This document shows, piece by piece, positions 9,433 to 18,560 of a stretch of 64,000 nt of DNA. The stretch comes from an uncultured Bacteroidia bacterium. Lineage in GTDB: Bacteria; Bacteroidota; Bacteroidia; Bacteroidales; UBA932. A program made the translations under genes and the position numbers. Below the pieces are notes generated by a model that searched no databases, was not told the origin of the DNA, and saw nothing but the letters and a program-made list of their open reading frames with translations. The stretch spans positions 1 through 64,000 of the forward strand of contig CADCJX010000002.1 in NCBI GenBank assembly GCA_902801885.1, read 5' to 3'. Within the stretch, counting starts at the first letter, position 1. Each line of letters starts with the position of its first letter.

Positions 9433-10454
9433 TACCTCATGAGGAATGAGTAGTTCGAAGTCTTCTTCAGAGCAATGCACGTACCCCTGGCTACAGCCCT
9501 TAGCGGGTCTTCAGCGACGTGGAACTGGATGTTGACCTTTTCGGTGAACCTCTTTGCGAGTCCACGAAGGAGGGCTCCTCCTCCGGAAAGGAATATTCCG
9601 TTTTCCACGATGTCTGAATAGAGCTCCGGAGGAGTCATTTCCAGGACGTGCAGTATTGAGGATTCAAGCTTGGCAACTGACTTGTCAAGGCAGTGGGCAA
9701 TCTCCTGGTAGGTCACGGTGGCCTCGACGGGATGGGCCGTCATGAGGTTCGGACCGTTCACCACGAAGGGTTCGGGTTCCTCGTCCAGGTCAGGAATAAC
9801 AGCTCCTACTGCGATCTTTATCTTTTCGGCGGTAGTCTCTCCGATCTTGATGTTGTGCTGCTGGCGCATGTAGTACTGGATGTCAGTGTTGAACACGTCA
9901 CCAGCCGTCTGGATACTTTCCTGCTCCACAATTCCACCTAATGAGATGACGGCGATTTCTGCGGTTCCACCACCAATGTCGACCACCATGTTGCCCTTCG
10001 GTGCTTCCACGTCGAGCCCGATTCCCAATGCTGCTGCCATTGGCTCGTAAATCAGATAGACGTCCCTTCCTCCAGCATGCTCGCAGGAGTCGCGCACGGC
10101 CCTGATCTCGACCTGGGTACTTCCGGAAGGAATGCCGACGACTATCTTGAGGTTCGGGGAGAAGAGGGATTTCTTCTTGTTGTTGACTTGCTTGATGAAT
10201 CCCTTGATCATCATCTCCGCAGCGTTGAAGTCGGCGATGACACCATTTCGCAGGGGACGGATGGTCTTGATCCCGGGATTGGTGTGCTCATGCATCAGCT
10301 TGGCCTGCTGGCCGATGGCTATGCACTTCTGGGTGTTGTTGTCTATTGCCACTATGCTCGGTTCGTCCAGCACTTTCTCGTCATTGCGGAAAATGACGGT
10401 GTTGGCGGTACCGAGGTCCATTGCTATTTCTTGTGTCAGAAAAGAAAATGCCAT
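9432..10454 (-). CDS. mreB: Actin-like cell shape protein MreB
   Basis: A 340-residue bacterial actin that positions lateral wall synthesis. The ATP-binding fold is clear: phosphate-1 loop DLGTANT near residue 13, DEPSIVAID, phosphate-2 loop VVDIGGGTAEIAVISLGGI, and the adenosine motif FLSGGGALLRGLAKRF. The N-terminal MAFSFLTQEIAMDLG contains the usual hydrophobic membrane-contact residues. It is the first gene of the shape operon and is divergent from ispD. Its stop codon overlaps the start of mreC by one base (TAATG). Confidence 0.97.
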   Translation of the reverse strand: MAFSFLTQEIAMDLGTANTVIFRNDEKVLDEPSIVAIDNNTQKCIAIGQQAKLMHEHTNPGIKTIRPLRNGVIADFNAAEMMIKGFIKQVNNKKKSLFSPNLKIVVGIPSGSTQVEIRAVRDSCEHAGGRDVYLIYEPMAAALGIGLDVEAPKGNMVVDIGGGTAEIAVISLGGIVEQESIQTAGDVFNTDIQYYMRQQHNIKIGETTAEKIKIAVGAVIPDLDEEPEPFVVNGPNLMTAHPVEATVTYQEIAHCLDKSVAKLESSILHVLEMTPPELYSDIVENGIFLSGGGALLRGLAKRFTEKVNIQFHVAEDPLRAVARGTCIALKKTSNYSFLMR

Positions 10455-10517
10455 AATACTCTAATCAAATTCTAAGTCTGTAAATATACAAAAAAAGTTA
10501 TATTTGTAAGGAATAAT
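10455..10517. promoter_or_regulatory. Divergent promoter region, mreB / ispD
   Basis: A 63-base AT-rich gap between divergent genes. On the plus strand TATATTTG at 10499-10506 matches the Bacteroidota -7 element TAnnTTTG, 11 bases before the ispD ATG; the -33 box is weak (TCTG at 10477-10480, 18-base spacer). On the minus strand a TTTG is followed about 19 bases later by an imperfect TTAGAATTTG, a possible mreB promoter. The match on the ispD side is the better one. Confidence 0.45.
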
Positions 10518-11240
10518 ATGACGCACGGGAACAAAATATTGATAGCCATGGCGGCAGGAAGCGGCACCAGGATGGGATCCGCCACACCGAAGCAGTTCCT
10601 GGACCTTGGAGGCAAACCGGTGCTTCGCAGGACCATCGAAACCTTCGTTTCCGCCATACCTGACATCAAGGTCATCACCGTCCTTCCGAAGGAGCATATT
10701 TCTTTCTGGAAGGAATACTGCTTGTCCAGTGAATTCACCTGTCCACAACTTCTTGTCTCCGGCGGCATTACACGCTTTCATTCTGTAAGGAATGCCTTGG
10801 AAAGAGTCCCGGACGGAGCTATTGTGGCAATCCATGATGGAGTGCGGCCTCTCGTTTCTACAGGCCTTATCCGTGAGATGTTTTCGAAGATGGAAAGTGG
10901 GAGGATCCATGCGCTTATCCCTGTCGTTCCTTCCGTAGACACCCTGAAGGTTCTCGACACTGTGCAATCCGACCTTGGAGAGAAAATCCTTAAAGACTCC
11001 GGAGAAGGGATCGACAGGAGCAGGGTCTTCGGTGCCCAGACTCCGCAAATGTTTCTGTCCGAAGACATAAAGGATGCTTATTCCCAAGCCTTCGACACCT
11101 CCTTTACGGACGACGCTTCCGTAGTGGCCAAAAAAGGAATACCTCTCTCCTTCTGCGCCGGAGAAAGGTATAACTTCAAACTGACTTCACCTGAAGATCT
11201 GTCCCTTGCGAGGATGATCACTTCTTCCTTGTCTCGCTAG
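10518..11240 (+). CDS. ispD: 2-C-methyl-D-erythritol 4-phosphate cytidylyltransferase
   Basis: A 240-residue cytidylyltransferase of the non-mevalonate isoprenoid pathway, joining CTP and MEP to give CDP-ME. The nucleotide-binding motif AAGSGTRMG (residues 12-20) with the following PKQFL is intact, as are the central AIHDGVRPLV motif and the C-terminal NFKLTSPEDL motif. No ispF fusion is present. It is a single plus-strand gene whose last bases overlap the convergent Lrp-type regulator. Confidence 0.95.
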   Translation: MTHGNKILIAMAAGSGTRMGSATPKQFLDLGGKPVLRRTIETFVSAIPDIKVITVLPKEHISFWKEYCLSSEFTCPQLLVSGGITRFHSVRNALERVPDGAIVAIHDGVRPLVSTGLIREMFSKMESGRIHALIPVVPSVDTLKVLDTVQSDLGEKILKDSGEGIDRSRVFGAQTPQMFLSEDIKDAYSQAFDTSFTDDASVVAKKGIPLSFCAGERYNFKLTSPEDLSLARMITSSLSR

Positions 11241-11727
11241 GAGACTGGTAACTAGTGTTCTTGTAGTCCTTCACCCAGACTTGGCGCTCGATTGCCTGGT
11301 CCAGGGAGATCATGGTTTCAGTAGACTGGATGTAGGGGATCTTCTGCATCGTGTTCAGAAGTACTTCCATTAGGTGATCATTGTCAAAACAGTAGACCTT
11401 TACGAGCAGGGCTGCGTTACCGGTTACGAAATGACATTCGACAATCTCGGCAATCTTCTTGAGATTGGCAACCACTTCAGGATACTTGTTTGCCTCTGAA
11501 AGGGTTACGCTGATGAATGCACAGACATTCAGTCCAAGAGCCTGGGGTTTTACGAGAAGGCGAGAACCAGTGATGACCCCGTTGGCTTCCAAACGCTTGA
11601 CCCTCTGATGGATAGCCGCTCCGGAGACACCGCATTCGCGGGCGATCTCAAGGAATGGCATCCTGGCGTTGTTCACAAGAAAAGACAAGATTTTCTGATC
11701 GATCTGGTCGATGTGATAAGTTGCCAT
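11218..11727 (-). CDS. Lrp/AsnC-family transcriptional regulator
   Basis: A DNA-binding regulator with an N-terminal helix-turn-helix (IDQKILSFL through EIARECGVSGAAIHQRVKRLE) and a C-terminal RAM/ligand domain (YCFDNDHLMEVLLN, then IPYIQSTETMISLD). I use the ATG at 11727 (MATYHIDQIDQ), giving 169 residues; an upstream ATG at 11757 adds ten residues not usual for the family. Lrp-type proteins sense amino acids; the effector here cannot be read. It is transcribed alone and converges with ispD, overlapping by 23 bases at the 3' ends. Upstream lies a short AT-rich gap before topA. Confidence 0.93.
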   Translation of the reverse strand: MATYHIDQIDQKILSFLVNNARMPFLEIARECGVSGAAIHQRVKRLEANGVITGSRLLVKPQALGLNVCAFISVTLSEANKYPEVVANLKKIAEIVECHFVTGNAALLVKVYCFDNDHLMEVLLNTMQKIPYIQSTETMISLDQAIERQVWVKDYKNTSYQSPSETRKK

Positions 11728-11780
11728 TACTTTCAGTTTATAACTTTGTAACGGCAAATTTAGATAAATAATTCAAAAAA

Positions 11781-14099
11781 TCAAGATTTCTTGAAGCGCC
11801 TGCGGCCTTTTTCTGTAGGTTTTGAATTATTAATAATATCCAGACAGGCCTCTTCGGTCAGGACAGAAGCGTCGGTACCCTTGGGAATTTTGTAATTGGA
11901 CCCGGCATGCTTGATGTACGGTCCATAGCGTCCGTTGATGACTTGGATGTCTGAATCCTGGTACTCTGCGATTACCGGTGAGGCGGATGATTTGTCCATA
12001 CCCTTTTCGATGATCTCGGTGCATTCTTCAAGGGTGACCTTGAGTGGATCCTTGCCGCGGGGAATGGAGAAATTCTTGTCTCCGTATTTCAGGTACGGGC
12101 CGAAACGTCCCTTCATTGCAACCACTTCAACATCCTTGTAAGTGCCGACCGTCCTGGGCAGTTGGAAAAGCTTGAGGGCTTCAGCGAGGGTGATGCTTTC
12201 AATCAGCTGTCCTCTTCCCAGGGAGGCGAACTGAGCATTGACCCCTTCGCCTTTCTGGATGAAAGGTCCGAACTTTCCGAACTTTGCGATCAGCTTGTTG
12301 CCCTCCTCGTCGGTTCCGATCTCACGCGAAACATGGCTGTAATTTCCGTCGTGAAGGACCTCGTCCACCTTCTTGTGGAAAGGTGTGTAGAATCGGCTGA
12401 TCACTTCATTCCAGACCATCTTGCCGCTTGCGATCTCATCGAAATCCTCCTCGACATTGGCCGTAAAGTCATAGTCCATGATCTCGGTGAAATTCTTCTC
12501 AAGGTAGTCCGTGACTATCATTCCGATCTCCTGGGGCAGAAGCTTGCCTCTTTCTGCGCCGATGGTCTCGGTCTTGGAAGTTTCGGTGACTGTGTTGTCC
12601 TTCAGGGCAAGGTCCCTTACTGAGACTTTCCGCCCTTCCTTGTCTCCCTTCACGATGTAGCCGCGACCGGAAGTGAGGGTGCTGATGGTCGTCGCATAGG
12701 TGGAAGGCCTGCCGATTTCGAGTTCTTCCAACTTCTTGACCAAGGTTGCTTCTGAATATCTCGGGGGCGGGGTGGTGAACTTGCAGTCGGCCTTCATCCC
12801 CTTGCGTTCCATCACTGTGCCTTCCTGGATGTCGGGAAGGATCATTTCGCCGTCCTCGGTGTCTTCCTGGTCATCGGAACTCTCCATGTAGAGCTTGAGG
12901 AAACCGTCGAACATGACCTGGGTAGCCTGTACGGAGAACTTTTCGTCCCTCTTGTCCGAGGAAACCTTCATGGTGGTCAGTAGCACCTTGGCGTCGGACA
13001 TCTGGGATGCGACAGTCCGCTTCCAGATCAGGTTGTACAACTTTTTCTCCTGAGCGGTACCATCAATGTCCGTGTTCTCGATGTAGGTAGGGCGGATGGC
13101 CTCATGGGCTTCCTGGGCTCCCCTGGCCTTCGTCTTGAACTGGCGTGTCTTCTGGTACTCGGCTCCGAAGGTTTCGGTAATATATTTCTTTGCCGTTCCG
13201 AGCGCAAGGGTGGAAAGGTTGGTGGAATCTGTCCTCATGTAGGTAATGAGACCCCTTTCGTAGAGGGACTGGGCCACCCTCATCGTCACTCCGACGGGGA
13301 AATGAAGCTTCCTGGCAGCTTCCTGCTGGAGGGTTGAGGTAGTGAAAGGAGGTGCCGGGTACCTTGCCGCCTCTTTCTTTTCAACTCCGGACACCTTGAA
13401 CTGTGCTCCGATGCAGTCTTCCAGGAATGCCCTTGCATCTTCAAGGTTTCCGAACCTTGTGTCCAGGTTGGCCTTGACTTTCACGGATGCCGGGTGTCCT
13501 TCGGGATGGAACAGGGCTTCCACCTTGTAGTACGGATCACTCTGGAAAGCCATTATCTCTTTTTCCCTCTCCACGACCAGTCTCAGGGCCACGGACTGTA
13601 CGCGTCCTGCACTGAGCTTCGGCTGGATCTTTCTCCAAAGGATAGGTGAGAGCTCGAAGCCTACCAGCCTGTCCAGGACCCTCCGGGCCTGCTGGGCATT
13701 GACCAGGTCCATGTCGATGTCCCTGGGATTCTTGACGGCCTCGGTTATTGCATTCTTCGTGATTTCAGGGAAAACTATCCTGCGGGTATTCTCTTTCTTG
13801 AGCCCGAGGGTTTCGAAAAGATGCCAGGAGATGGCCTCTCCCTCGCGGTCGGCATCGGATGCTAGCCACACAGTAGATGCCTTCTCGGCTGCCTTCTTCA
13901 GATCCGAGACCACCTTCTTCTTGTCCGCGGGAATTACATATTCAGGAGTGAAATTCTCTTCGACGTTGACGCTCAGTTTTTTTTCCTGAAGGTCCCTGAT
14001 GTGTCCGAAACTGGACTTCACCATGTAGTCGTTGCCGAGGAACTTCTGTATAGTCTTGGCTTTTGCCGGAGACTCGACGATAACTAGATTGTCTGCCAT
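11781..14099 (-). CDS. topA: DNA topoisomerase I (type IA)
   Basis: A 772-residue topoisomerase that relaxes negative supercoils. The Toprim domain starts VIVESPAKAKTIQKFLG and contains the acidic ASDADREGEAISWH motif. The active-site region is ERGLITYMRTDSTNLS, with the catalytic Tyr in TYMRTDS. The C-terminus has no four-cysteine zinc fingers; instead it has repeated units with FGPF/FGPY/YGPY cores, the usual form in Bacteroidota. The ATG at 14099 is chosen (MADNLVIVES). The open frame extends 90 codons further upstream, but that part lacks homology and runs into the divergent PBP1A gene. Confidence 0.96.
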   Translation of the reverse strand: MADNLVIVESPAKAKTIQKFLGNDYMVKSSFGHIRDLQEKKLSVNVEENFTPEYVIPADKKKVVSDLKKAAEKASTVWLASDADREGEAISWHLFETLGLKKENTRRIVFPEITKNAITEAVKNPRDIDMDLVNAQQARRVLDRLVGFELSPILWRKIQPKLSAGRVQSVALRLVVEREKEIMAFQSDPYYKVEALFHPEGHPASVKVKANLDTRFGNLEDARAFLEDCIGAQFKVSGVEKKEAARYPAPPFTTSTLQQEAARKLHFPVGVTMRVAQSLYERGLITYMRTDSTNLSTLALGTAKKYITETFGAEYQKTRQFKTKARGAQEAHEAIRPTYIENTDIDGTAQEKKLYNLIWKRTVASQMSDAKVLLTTMKVSSDKRDEKFSVQATQVMFDGFLKLYMESSDDQEDTEDGEMILPDIQEGTVMERKGMKADCKFTTPPPRYSEATLVKKLEELEIGRPSTYATTISTLTSGRGYIVKGDKEGRKVSVRDLALKDNTVTETSKTETIGAERGKLLPQEIGMIVTDYLEKNFTEIMDYDFTANVEEDFDEIASGKMVWNEVISRFYTPFHKKVDEVLHDGNYSHVSREIGTDEEGNKLIAKFGKFGPFIQKGEGVNAQFASLGRGQLIESITLAEALKLFQLPRTVGTYKDVEVVAMKGRFGPYLKYGDKNFSIPRGKDPLKVTLEECTEIIEKGMDKSSASPVIAEYQDSDIQVINGRYGPYIKHAGSNYKIPKGTDASVLTEEACLDIINNSKPTEKGRRRFKKS

Positions 14100-14148
14100 G
14101 TTCTTTCGTTTTGCAAGTTGTTCATAGATAGTTTGAAGATTCAGACTG

Positions 14149-14181
14149 CAAAGTAAACCACAAACCGGGCAATTTTCCAAA
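14149..14181 (-). promoter_or_regulatory. Possible topA promoter
   Basis: On the minus strand TTTG (plus 14178-14181) is followed after 21 bases by TTACTTTG (plus 14149-14156), one mismatch from TAnnTTTG. It lies about 50 bases before the topA ATG and fits the Bacteroidota promoter layout, with a slightly long spacer. Confidence 0.4.
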
Positions 14182-14205
14182 TTTTGTTTTAAATTTGTCT
14201 TTATT

Positions 14206-16557
14206 ATGACCCAAGAGACAAGAAAGAAAATTACGAAGTGGTTCTGGATCCTTATCACGTTTCCGGTACTGCTCCTGTTGTTCATGGTCCTGCTCGTCTG
14301 GGTGTTTGCTGACATTCCTTCCTTCAAGGAACTGGAGAATCCTGACAGCAAGCTCGCTACGCAAGTCATCGCAGAAGGAGGGGAGGTTCTGACGACCTTC
14401 CATATAGAAAACAGGACGTTCGTTACCTACGAGGAGCTTTCCCCGAACATTGTCCATGCTGCTATCGCTACGGAGGATGCCCGGTTCTACAAGCATTCCG
14501 GAATAGATTTCAAGGGCCTCGGCCGAGTACTGTTCAAGACCATCCTGATGCGTAATTCCAGCCAGGGAGGCGGCAGTACCATTACCCAGCAACTTGCCAA
14601 GACGCTTTACCCCAGAAAAGACATAGGCAAGAAGATTCCCGGAATCTACCATGTACACATGGTCTGGACAAAACTCAAGGAGTGGATTACTGCGGTCAAA
14701 CTTGAACGTGACTACACCAAGGACGAGATCATGACCATGTATCTCAACTCCATCTTCTTCGGGAGCAGCGCCTACGGAGTCCGTTCTGCGGCTGAGACTT
14801 TCTTCGGAAAGCTGCCTTCCGAACTGACCGTGGAGGAGAGTGCGATGTTGGTAGGGATGGTCAACAAACCTACCCGCTACAATCCTACGATCAATCCCGA
14901 GAAGGCCCTTTCCAGAAGGAATTTCGTGATCGGACAGATGGAGAAGGCCGGTTACATCAACGAGCATCAGAGGGATTCGATCCGTGAGATTCCGATCACC
15001 CTCAACTATGAGGTTCAGGACCATAACGCCGGACGCGCTCCTTATTTCAGGGACATGATCCGCCGTGTCATGACAGCCAAGAAGCCGCATCGTTCAGATT
15101 ACAAGATCCGCGAGGACTATTCTGCCGATTCGCTGGCCTGGGAGACCGACCAGCTTTACGGCTGGCTTGAGAAGAACCGCAAGACCGACGGATCTCAGTA
15201 CGATCTGGACAAGGACGGCCTTAGGATCTACACCACCATCAACTACAAGATGCAGAAATACGCCGAGGAGGCTGTCGCCGAAAGGATCAAGTCTCTCCAG
15301 GCTGATTTCATGAAGGATCTGAAATACAAGACTAACGCACCGTTCTCGAACGATATCGACGAGGCCACAAGGAACCGGGTCATGAACCAGGCCAGGCGGT
15401 GGAGCGACCGCTGGCGCATCTTGAAGAATGCAGGAAAGACGGATGCCCAGATCTTGAAGACTTTCTCAGAGCCTGCCAAGATGCGCATCTTTGCCTATAA
15501 CAACAAGGGTTACGTCGACACCACCATGACTCCTGACGATTCGATCCGTTACTACAAGTCGATGCTCAGGACTTCATTCGTGGCGATGGAACCCGGCACA
15601 GGTCACGTCAAGGCCTATGTCGGAGGACCTAATTACAGGTACTTCAAGTACGACAATGTCCGTCAGGGCAAGCGTCAGGTAGGATCGACCATCAAGCCTT
15701 TCCTCTACACTCTTGCAATGCAGGAGGGAATGACCCCTTGCGACAAGGTGGTGGACCTGCCACAGACCTTCGAGGTCCCCGGTGGCGAAACCTGGACTCC
15801 CCGCAGTACGGATGCAGAAAAATGGATCGGAAAGACCGTGACACTCAAGTGGGGACTTACCAACAGTTCCAACAACATCTCGGCCTACCTTATGAAACAG
15901 TTCGGCCCGGCTGCCATGGCTGACATGATGCGCAGGATGGGTATCCAAAGCCATATTGACGAGGTTCCTGCCCTTTGTGTCGGTCCGGCTGACATAACCC
16001 TCTGGGAGATGGTTGCAGCCTACAACACCTTCCCTTCCAAGGGAGTGTACATTACACCTCTGTTCGTGACACGTATCGAGGACAGCCAGGGCAATGTCAT
16101 CAGTGAATTCACCACCAGCAGGCGCGAAGCCATCGGCGAGAACACTGCCTACCTGATGGTCAACCTGATGGAAGGCGTAGTCCAGGGCGGAACCGCCAGC
16201 AGGCTGCGCTACCGCTACAACCTGATGGGCGAGATCGCCGGCAAGACCGGCACCACCAACGACAACTCCGACGGATGGTTTATCGGCTACACCCCAACCC
16301 TTGTGGCCGGAGTCTGGACCGGTGCTGAAGACAGGCAGGTCCATTTCCAGTCCGGGTCACTCGGACAGGGAGCCAACATGTCGTTGCCGACCTGGGGAAT
16401 ATTCATGCAGAAAGTGCTCGCTGACGGGACTTTGGGTGTCCATGCTACCGACAAGTTCGCCGCTCCCGCCGGGGTCGTGGACGGCCTTGGTTGCACAGGC
16501 AGTGACGACGAAGTCACCGAGGAGCAGTCAAAGATCGAAGACTATTATTTTGAATGA
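14206..16557 (+). CDS. mrcA: Bifunctional penicillin-binding protein 1A
   Basis: A 783-residue class A PBP, with glycosyltransferase and transpeptidase activities, in the inner membrane. The anchor is residues 12-34. The glycosyltransferase domain (GT51) shows ATEDARFYKH with catalytic Glu90, QGGGSTITQQLAK and the third GT51 motif MYLNSIFFGSSAYGV. The transpeptidase domain has SxxK (VGSTIKPF), SxN (NSSNNIS) and AGKTGTTND. All motifs are intact. The gene is followed by ddl after 9 bases and prmC after that. TAAATTTG at 14190-14197 resembles a -7 box but is only 8 bases before the ATG, so any transcript from it would be nearly leaderless. Confidence 0.96.
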   Translation: MTQETRKKITKWFWILITFPVLLLLFMVLLVWVFADIPSFKELENPDSKLATQVIAEGGEVLTTFHIENRTFVTYEELSPNIVHAAIATEDARFYKHSGIDFKGLGRVLFKTILMRNSSQGGGSTITQQLAKTLYPRKDIGKKIPGIYHVHMVWTKLKEWITAVKLERDYTKDEIMTMYLNSIFFGSSAYGVRSAAETFFGKLPSELTVEESAMLVGMVNKPTRYNPTINPEKALSRRNFVIGQMEKAGYINEHQRDSIREIPITLNYEVQDHNAGRAPYFRDMIRRVMTAKKPHRSDYKIREDYSADSLAWETDQLYGWLEKNRKTDGSQYDLDKDGLRIYTTINYKMQKYAEEAVAERIKSLQADFMKDLKYKTNAPFSNDIDEATRNRVMNQARRWSDRWRILKNAGKTDAQILKTFSEPAKMRIFAYNNKGYVDTTMTPDDSIRYYKSMLRTSFVAMEPGTGHVKAYVGGPNYRYFKYDNVRQGKRQVGSTIKPFLYTLAMQEGMTPCDKVVDLPQTFEVPGGETWTPRSTDAEKWIGKTVTLKWGLTNSSNNISAYLMKQFGPAAMADMMRRMGIQSHIDEVPALCVGPADITLWEMVAAYNTFPSKGVYITPLFVTRIEDSQGNVISEFTTSRREAIGENTAYLMVNLMEGVVQGGTASRLRYRYNLMGEIAGKTGTTNDNSDGWFIGYTPTLVAGVWTGAEDRQVHFQSGSLGQGANMSLPTWGIFMQKVLADGTLGVHATDKFAAPAGVVDGLGCTGSDDEVTEEQSKIEDYYFE

Positions 16558-16566
16558 TTTCTGAAT

Positions 16567-17583
16567 ATGGGCAAGTACAAGAAGATTGCAGTCATCTACG
16601 GAAGCGACTCTTCCGAATGGGAGATCTCATGCCGCAGCGGAGAGTTTACGGCGTCCAGGATAGACGGAACGCAGTACGATGTCTATGAGATTTTCGCACG
16701 TTTCGGGAAATGGCAGCTTGTGGCCATGAGGAAGAAGGATTCCATCAGGGTCCCATTCCCGGAGGGTTCCAGACCTGAGATAGACAAGACTGACTTCTCA
16801 GTCAAGGTGTATGGCGAGAAAGTCAAGTTTGACTATGTCTACATCATGCAGCACGGTACTCCCGGTGAGAACGGCCTGCTGCAGGGCTATCTGGAGATGT
16901 TGGACATACCTTTCAGCAGTTGCAGTGCCTTTGTCTCGGCGGTTTCCTTCGACAAGTTCGTCTGCAAGAGCTATCTTCGTGATGTGGATTTCGTGAAATG
17001 CGCACCTGATGTGTTTGTCCGCAGCGGGATGGACATAGAAGAAGCGGCCCGGAAAGCTGCAGACAGATTCACATTCCCTATGTTCGTGAAACCCACTGAC
17101 GGAGGTTCCAGTTTCGGAATCACCAAGGTCAAGGAAGCCTCAAAGCTTGCAGAGGCGATCCGTTTCGCCTTCTCTGAAAGCCGGACCGTGATCATCGAAC
17201 AGGGAGTCAATGGCAGGGAACTGACCTGTGCTGCGTATGCAGATTCTGAAGGAGTCAAGGCCCTCCCGGTCATCGAGATAGTGACGGATAATGACTATTT
17301 CGACTACGATGCCAAGTACAATGGCAGCAGCCAGGAAATCTGCCCTGCTCCGATCGACGACGAGCTGACAGCCCACGTCCAGGAAGTGACCAGGAAGATT
17401 TATTCACTGCTTGGTTGCAAGGGTGTCGTGAGAATCGACTACATCTGTGGCGAAGACGGCCTTTACTTCCTCGAAGTCAACAACATTCCTGGAATGACCA
17501 GCGCCTCCCTGGTGCCTAAGATGGTCAGGACCGCAGGAATTGACATTACGGATTTCCTTACTGGAATTATTGAGAATTCCTGA
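16567..17583 (+). CDS. ddl: D-alanine--D-alanine ligase
   Basis: A 338-residue ATP-grasp ligase that makes the D-Ala-D-Ala dipeptide for peptidoglycan. Recognisable parts are the N-terminal IAVIYGSDSSEWEISCRSG, HGTPGENGLLQGYLEMLDIPFSSC, the ATP-binding loop FVKPTDGGSSFGITKV, EQGVNGRELTCA, and the metal-binding end RIDYICGEDGLYFLEVNNIPGMT. The gene sits between PBP1A and prmC; its TGA overlaps the prmC ATG by one base (TGATG at 17581-17585). Confidence 0.94.
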   Translation: MGKYKKIAVIYGSDSSEWEISCRSGEFTASRIDGTQYDVYEIFARFGKWQLVAMRKKDSIRVPFPEGSRPEIDKTDFSVKVYGEKVKFDYVYIMQHGTPGENGLLQGYLEMLDIPFSSCSAFVSAVSFDKFVCKSYLRDVDFVKCAPDVFVRSGMDIEEAARKAADRFTFPMFVKPTDGGSSFGITKVKEASKLAEAIRFAFSESRTVIIEQGVNGRELTCAAYADSEGVKALPVIEIVTDNDYFDYDAKYNGSSQEICPAPIDDELTAHVQEVTRKIYSLLGCKGVVRIDYICGEDGLYFLEVNNIPGMTSASLVPKMVRTAGIDITDFLTGIIENS

Positions 17584-18461
17584 TGTTCCTGAGAGACTTC
17601 CTCAAGGAAGGTTCGGCCAGGCTTGAATCCCTTTATCCGGCCCCTGAGGCCATGAACATCATGCTGATGCTTTGTCAGGAACGCATCGGCACGAGTCGAT
17701 ATACCCACATTGTCGAACCGGGATATTCAGTTGCAGAGGAGGCACTAGGACAGCTGACGGCTGATCTGGACATGCTTTCTTCTGGAGAGCCTGTTCAATA
17801 TGTGCTGGGTTATTCAGAATTCTGCGGACTCAGATTCAAGGTCGGTCCAGGCGTACTTATTCCCAGACCTGAAACCGAAATCCTCTGCCAGGAAGCGATC
17901 AAGGCGTGCGGCGGTGCGAGGGATATCAGGATCCTCGATCTCTGCACAGGTTCCGGGTGCATAGCCTGGACAATGGCGCTTAAGGTGCCCGGTGCGACCG
18001 TCGTAGGCGTAGACCTATCCGATGAAGCACATTCAATTGCTACAAGCCAGGACTTTTCTAAAGAACTGGAAGAATCCGGAGCCAAGGCCCCGGTTTTTGT
18101 AAAAGCGGATGTGCTGGATGATCCTTCGTCATTCGGCGATTCTTTATTCGACCTTATCCTCAGCAATCCTCCTTACATAAAAGAATCAGAGAAAGCATTC
18201 ATGAGGACCAATGTCCTGGATCATGAACCCTCTCTCGCTCTCTTCGTTCCTGATGAAGATCCCCTTCTTTTCTATCGCGCCATAGCAAGGTGGTCAGGAA
18301 TGCTGCTTGCTCCCGGAGGTACAGGAATCACCGAGATCAACGAACTTCTCGGGGTTGAGACTCGCGACCTTTTTTCAAGGCAAGGATTCGCGGAGGTCTC
18401 CATAATCAAGGATTTCTACGACAAAGACCGTTTCGTCCGTTACTCCGGAATAGCTTTGTAA
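17583..18461 (+). CDS. prmC: Release factor glutamine methyltransferase PrmC
   Basis: A 292-residue SAM-dependent methyltransferase that methylates the GGQ glutamine of release factors RF1/RF2. It has the family segment EPVQYVLGYSEFCGLRFKV, LIPRPETEIL, the SAM-binding ILDLCTGSGCIAWTMA, and the catalytic LSNPPYI motif. Translation is probably coupled to ddl through the TGATG overlap. A strong terminator follows at 18489, closing the mrcA-ddl-prmC operon. Confidence 0.94.
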   Translation: MFLRDFLKEGSARLESLYPAPEAMNIMLMLCQERIGTSRYTHIVEPGYSVAEEALGQLTADLDMLSSGEPVQYVLGYSEFCGLRFKVGPGVLIPRPETEILCQEAIKACGGARDIRILDLCTGSGCIAWTMALKVPGATVVGVDLSDEAHSIATSQDFSKELEESGAKAPVFVKADVLDDPSSFGDSLFDLILSNPPYIKESEKAFMRTNVLDHEPSLALFVPDEDPLLFYRAIARWSGMLLAPGGTGITEINELLGVETRDLFSRQGFAEVSIIKDFYDKDRFVRYSGIAL

Positions 18462-18488
18462 ATGCCCAGGTTGCCGTTCTTGAGAATT

Positions 18489-18523
18489 AGCCGTTGAATA
18501 TTTTGTTCAACGGCTGTTTTTTT
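18489..18523 (+). terminator. Rho-independent terminator after prmC
   Basis: A perfect 10-base-pair stem, AGCCGTTGAA (18489-18498) with TTCAACGGCT (18506-18515), with a seven-base loop and then G and seven T residues. It lies 28 bases after prmC and before an independent lipoprotein gene. Confidence 0.9.
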
Positions 18524-18560
18524 GTCACTTTGCTTTCGTAGAAATTAAAACTTATTCATC

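Noticed and set aside
14100..14369. Upstream extension of the topA frame
   Set aside because: The added 90 codons show no topoisomerase homology and overlap the divergent PBP1A gene and its start region.
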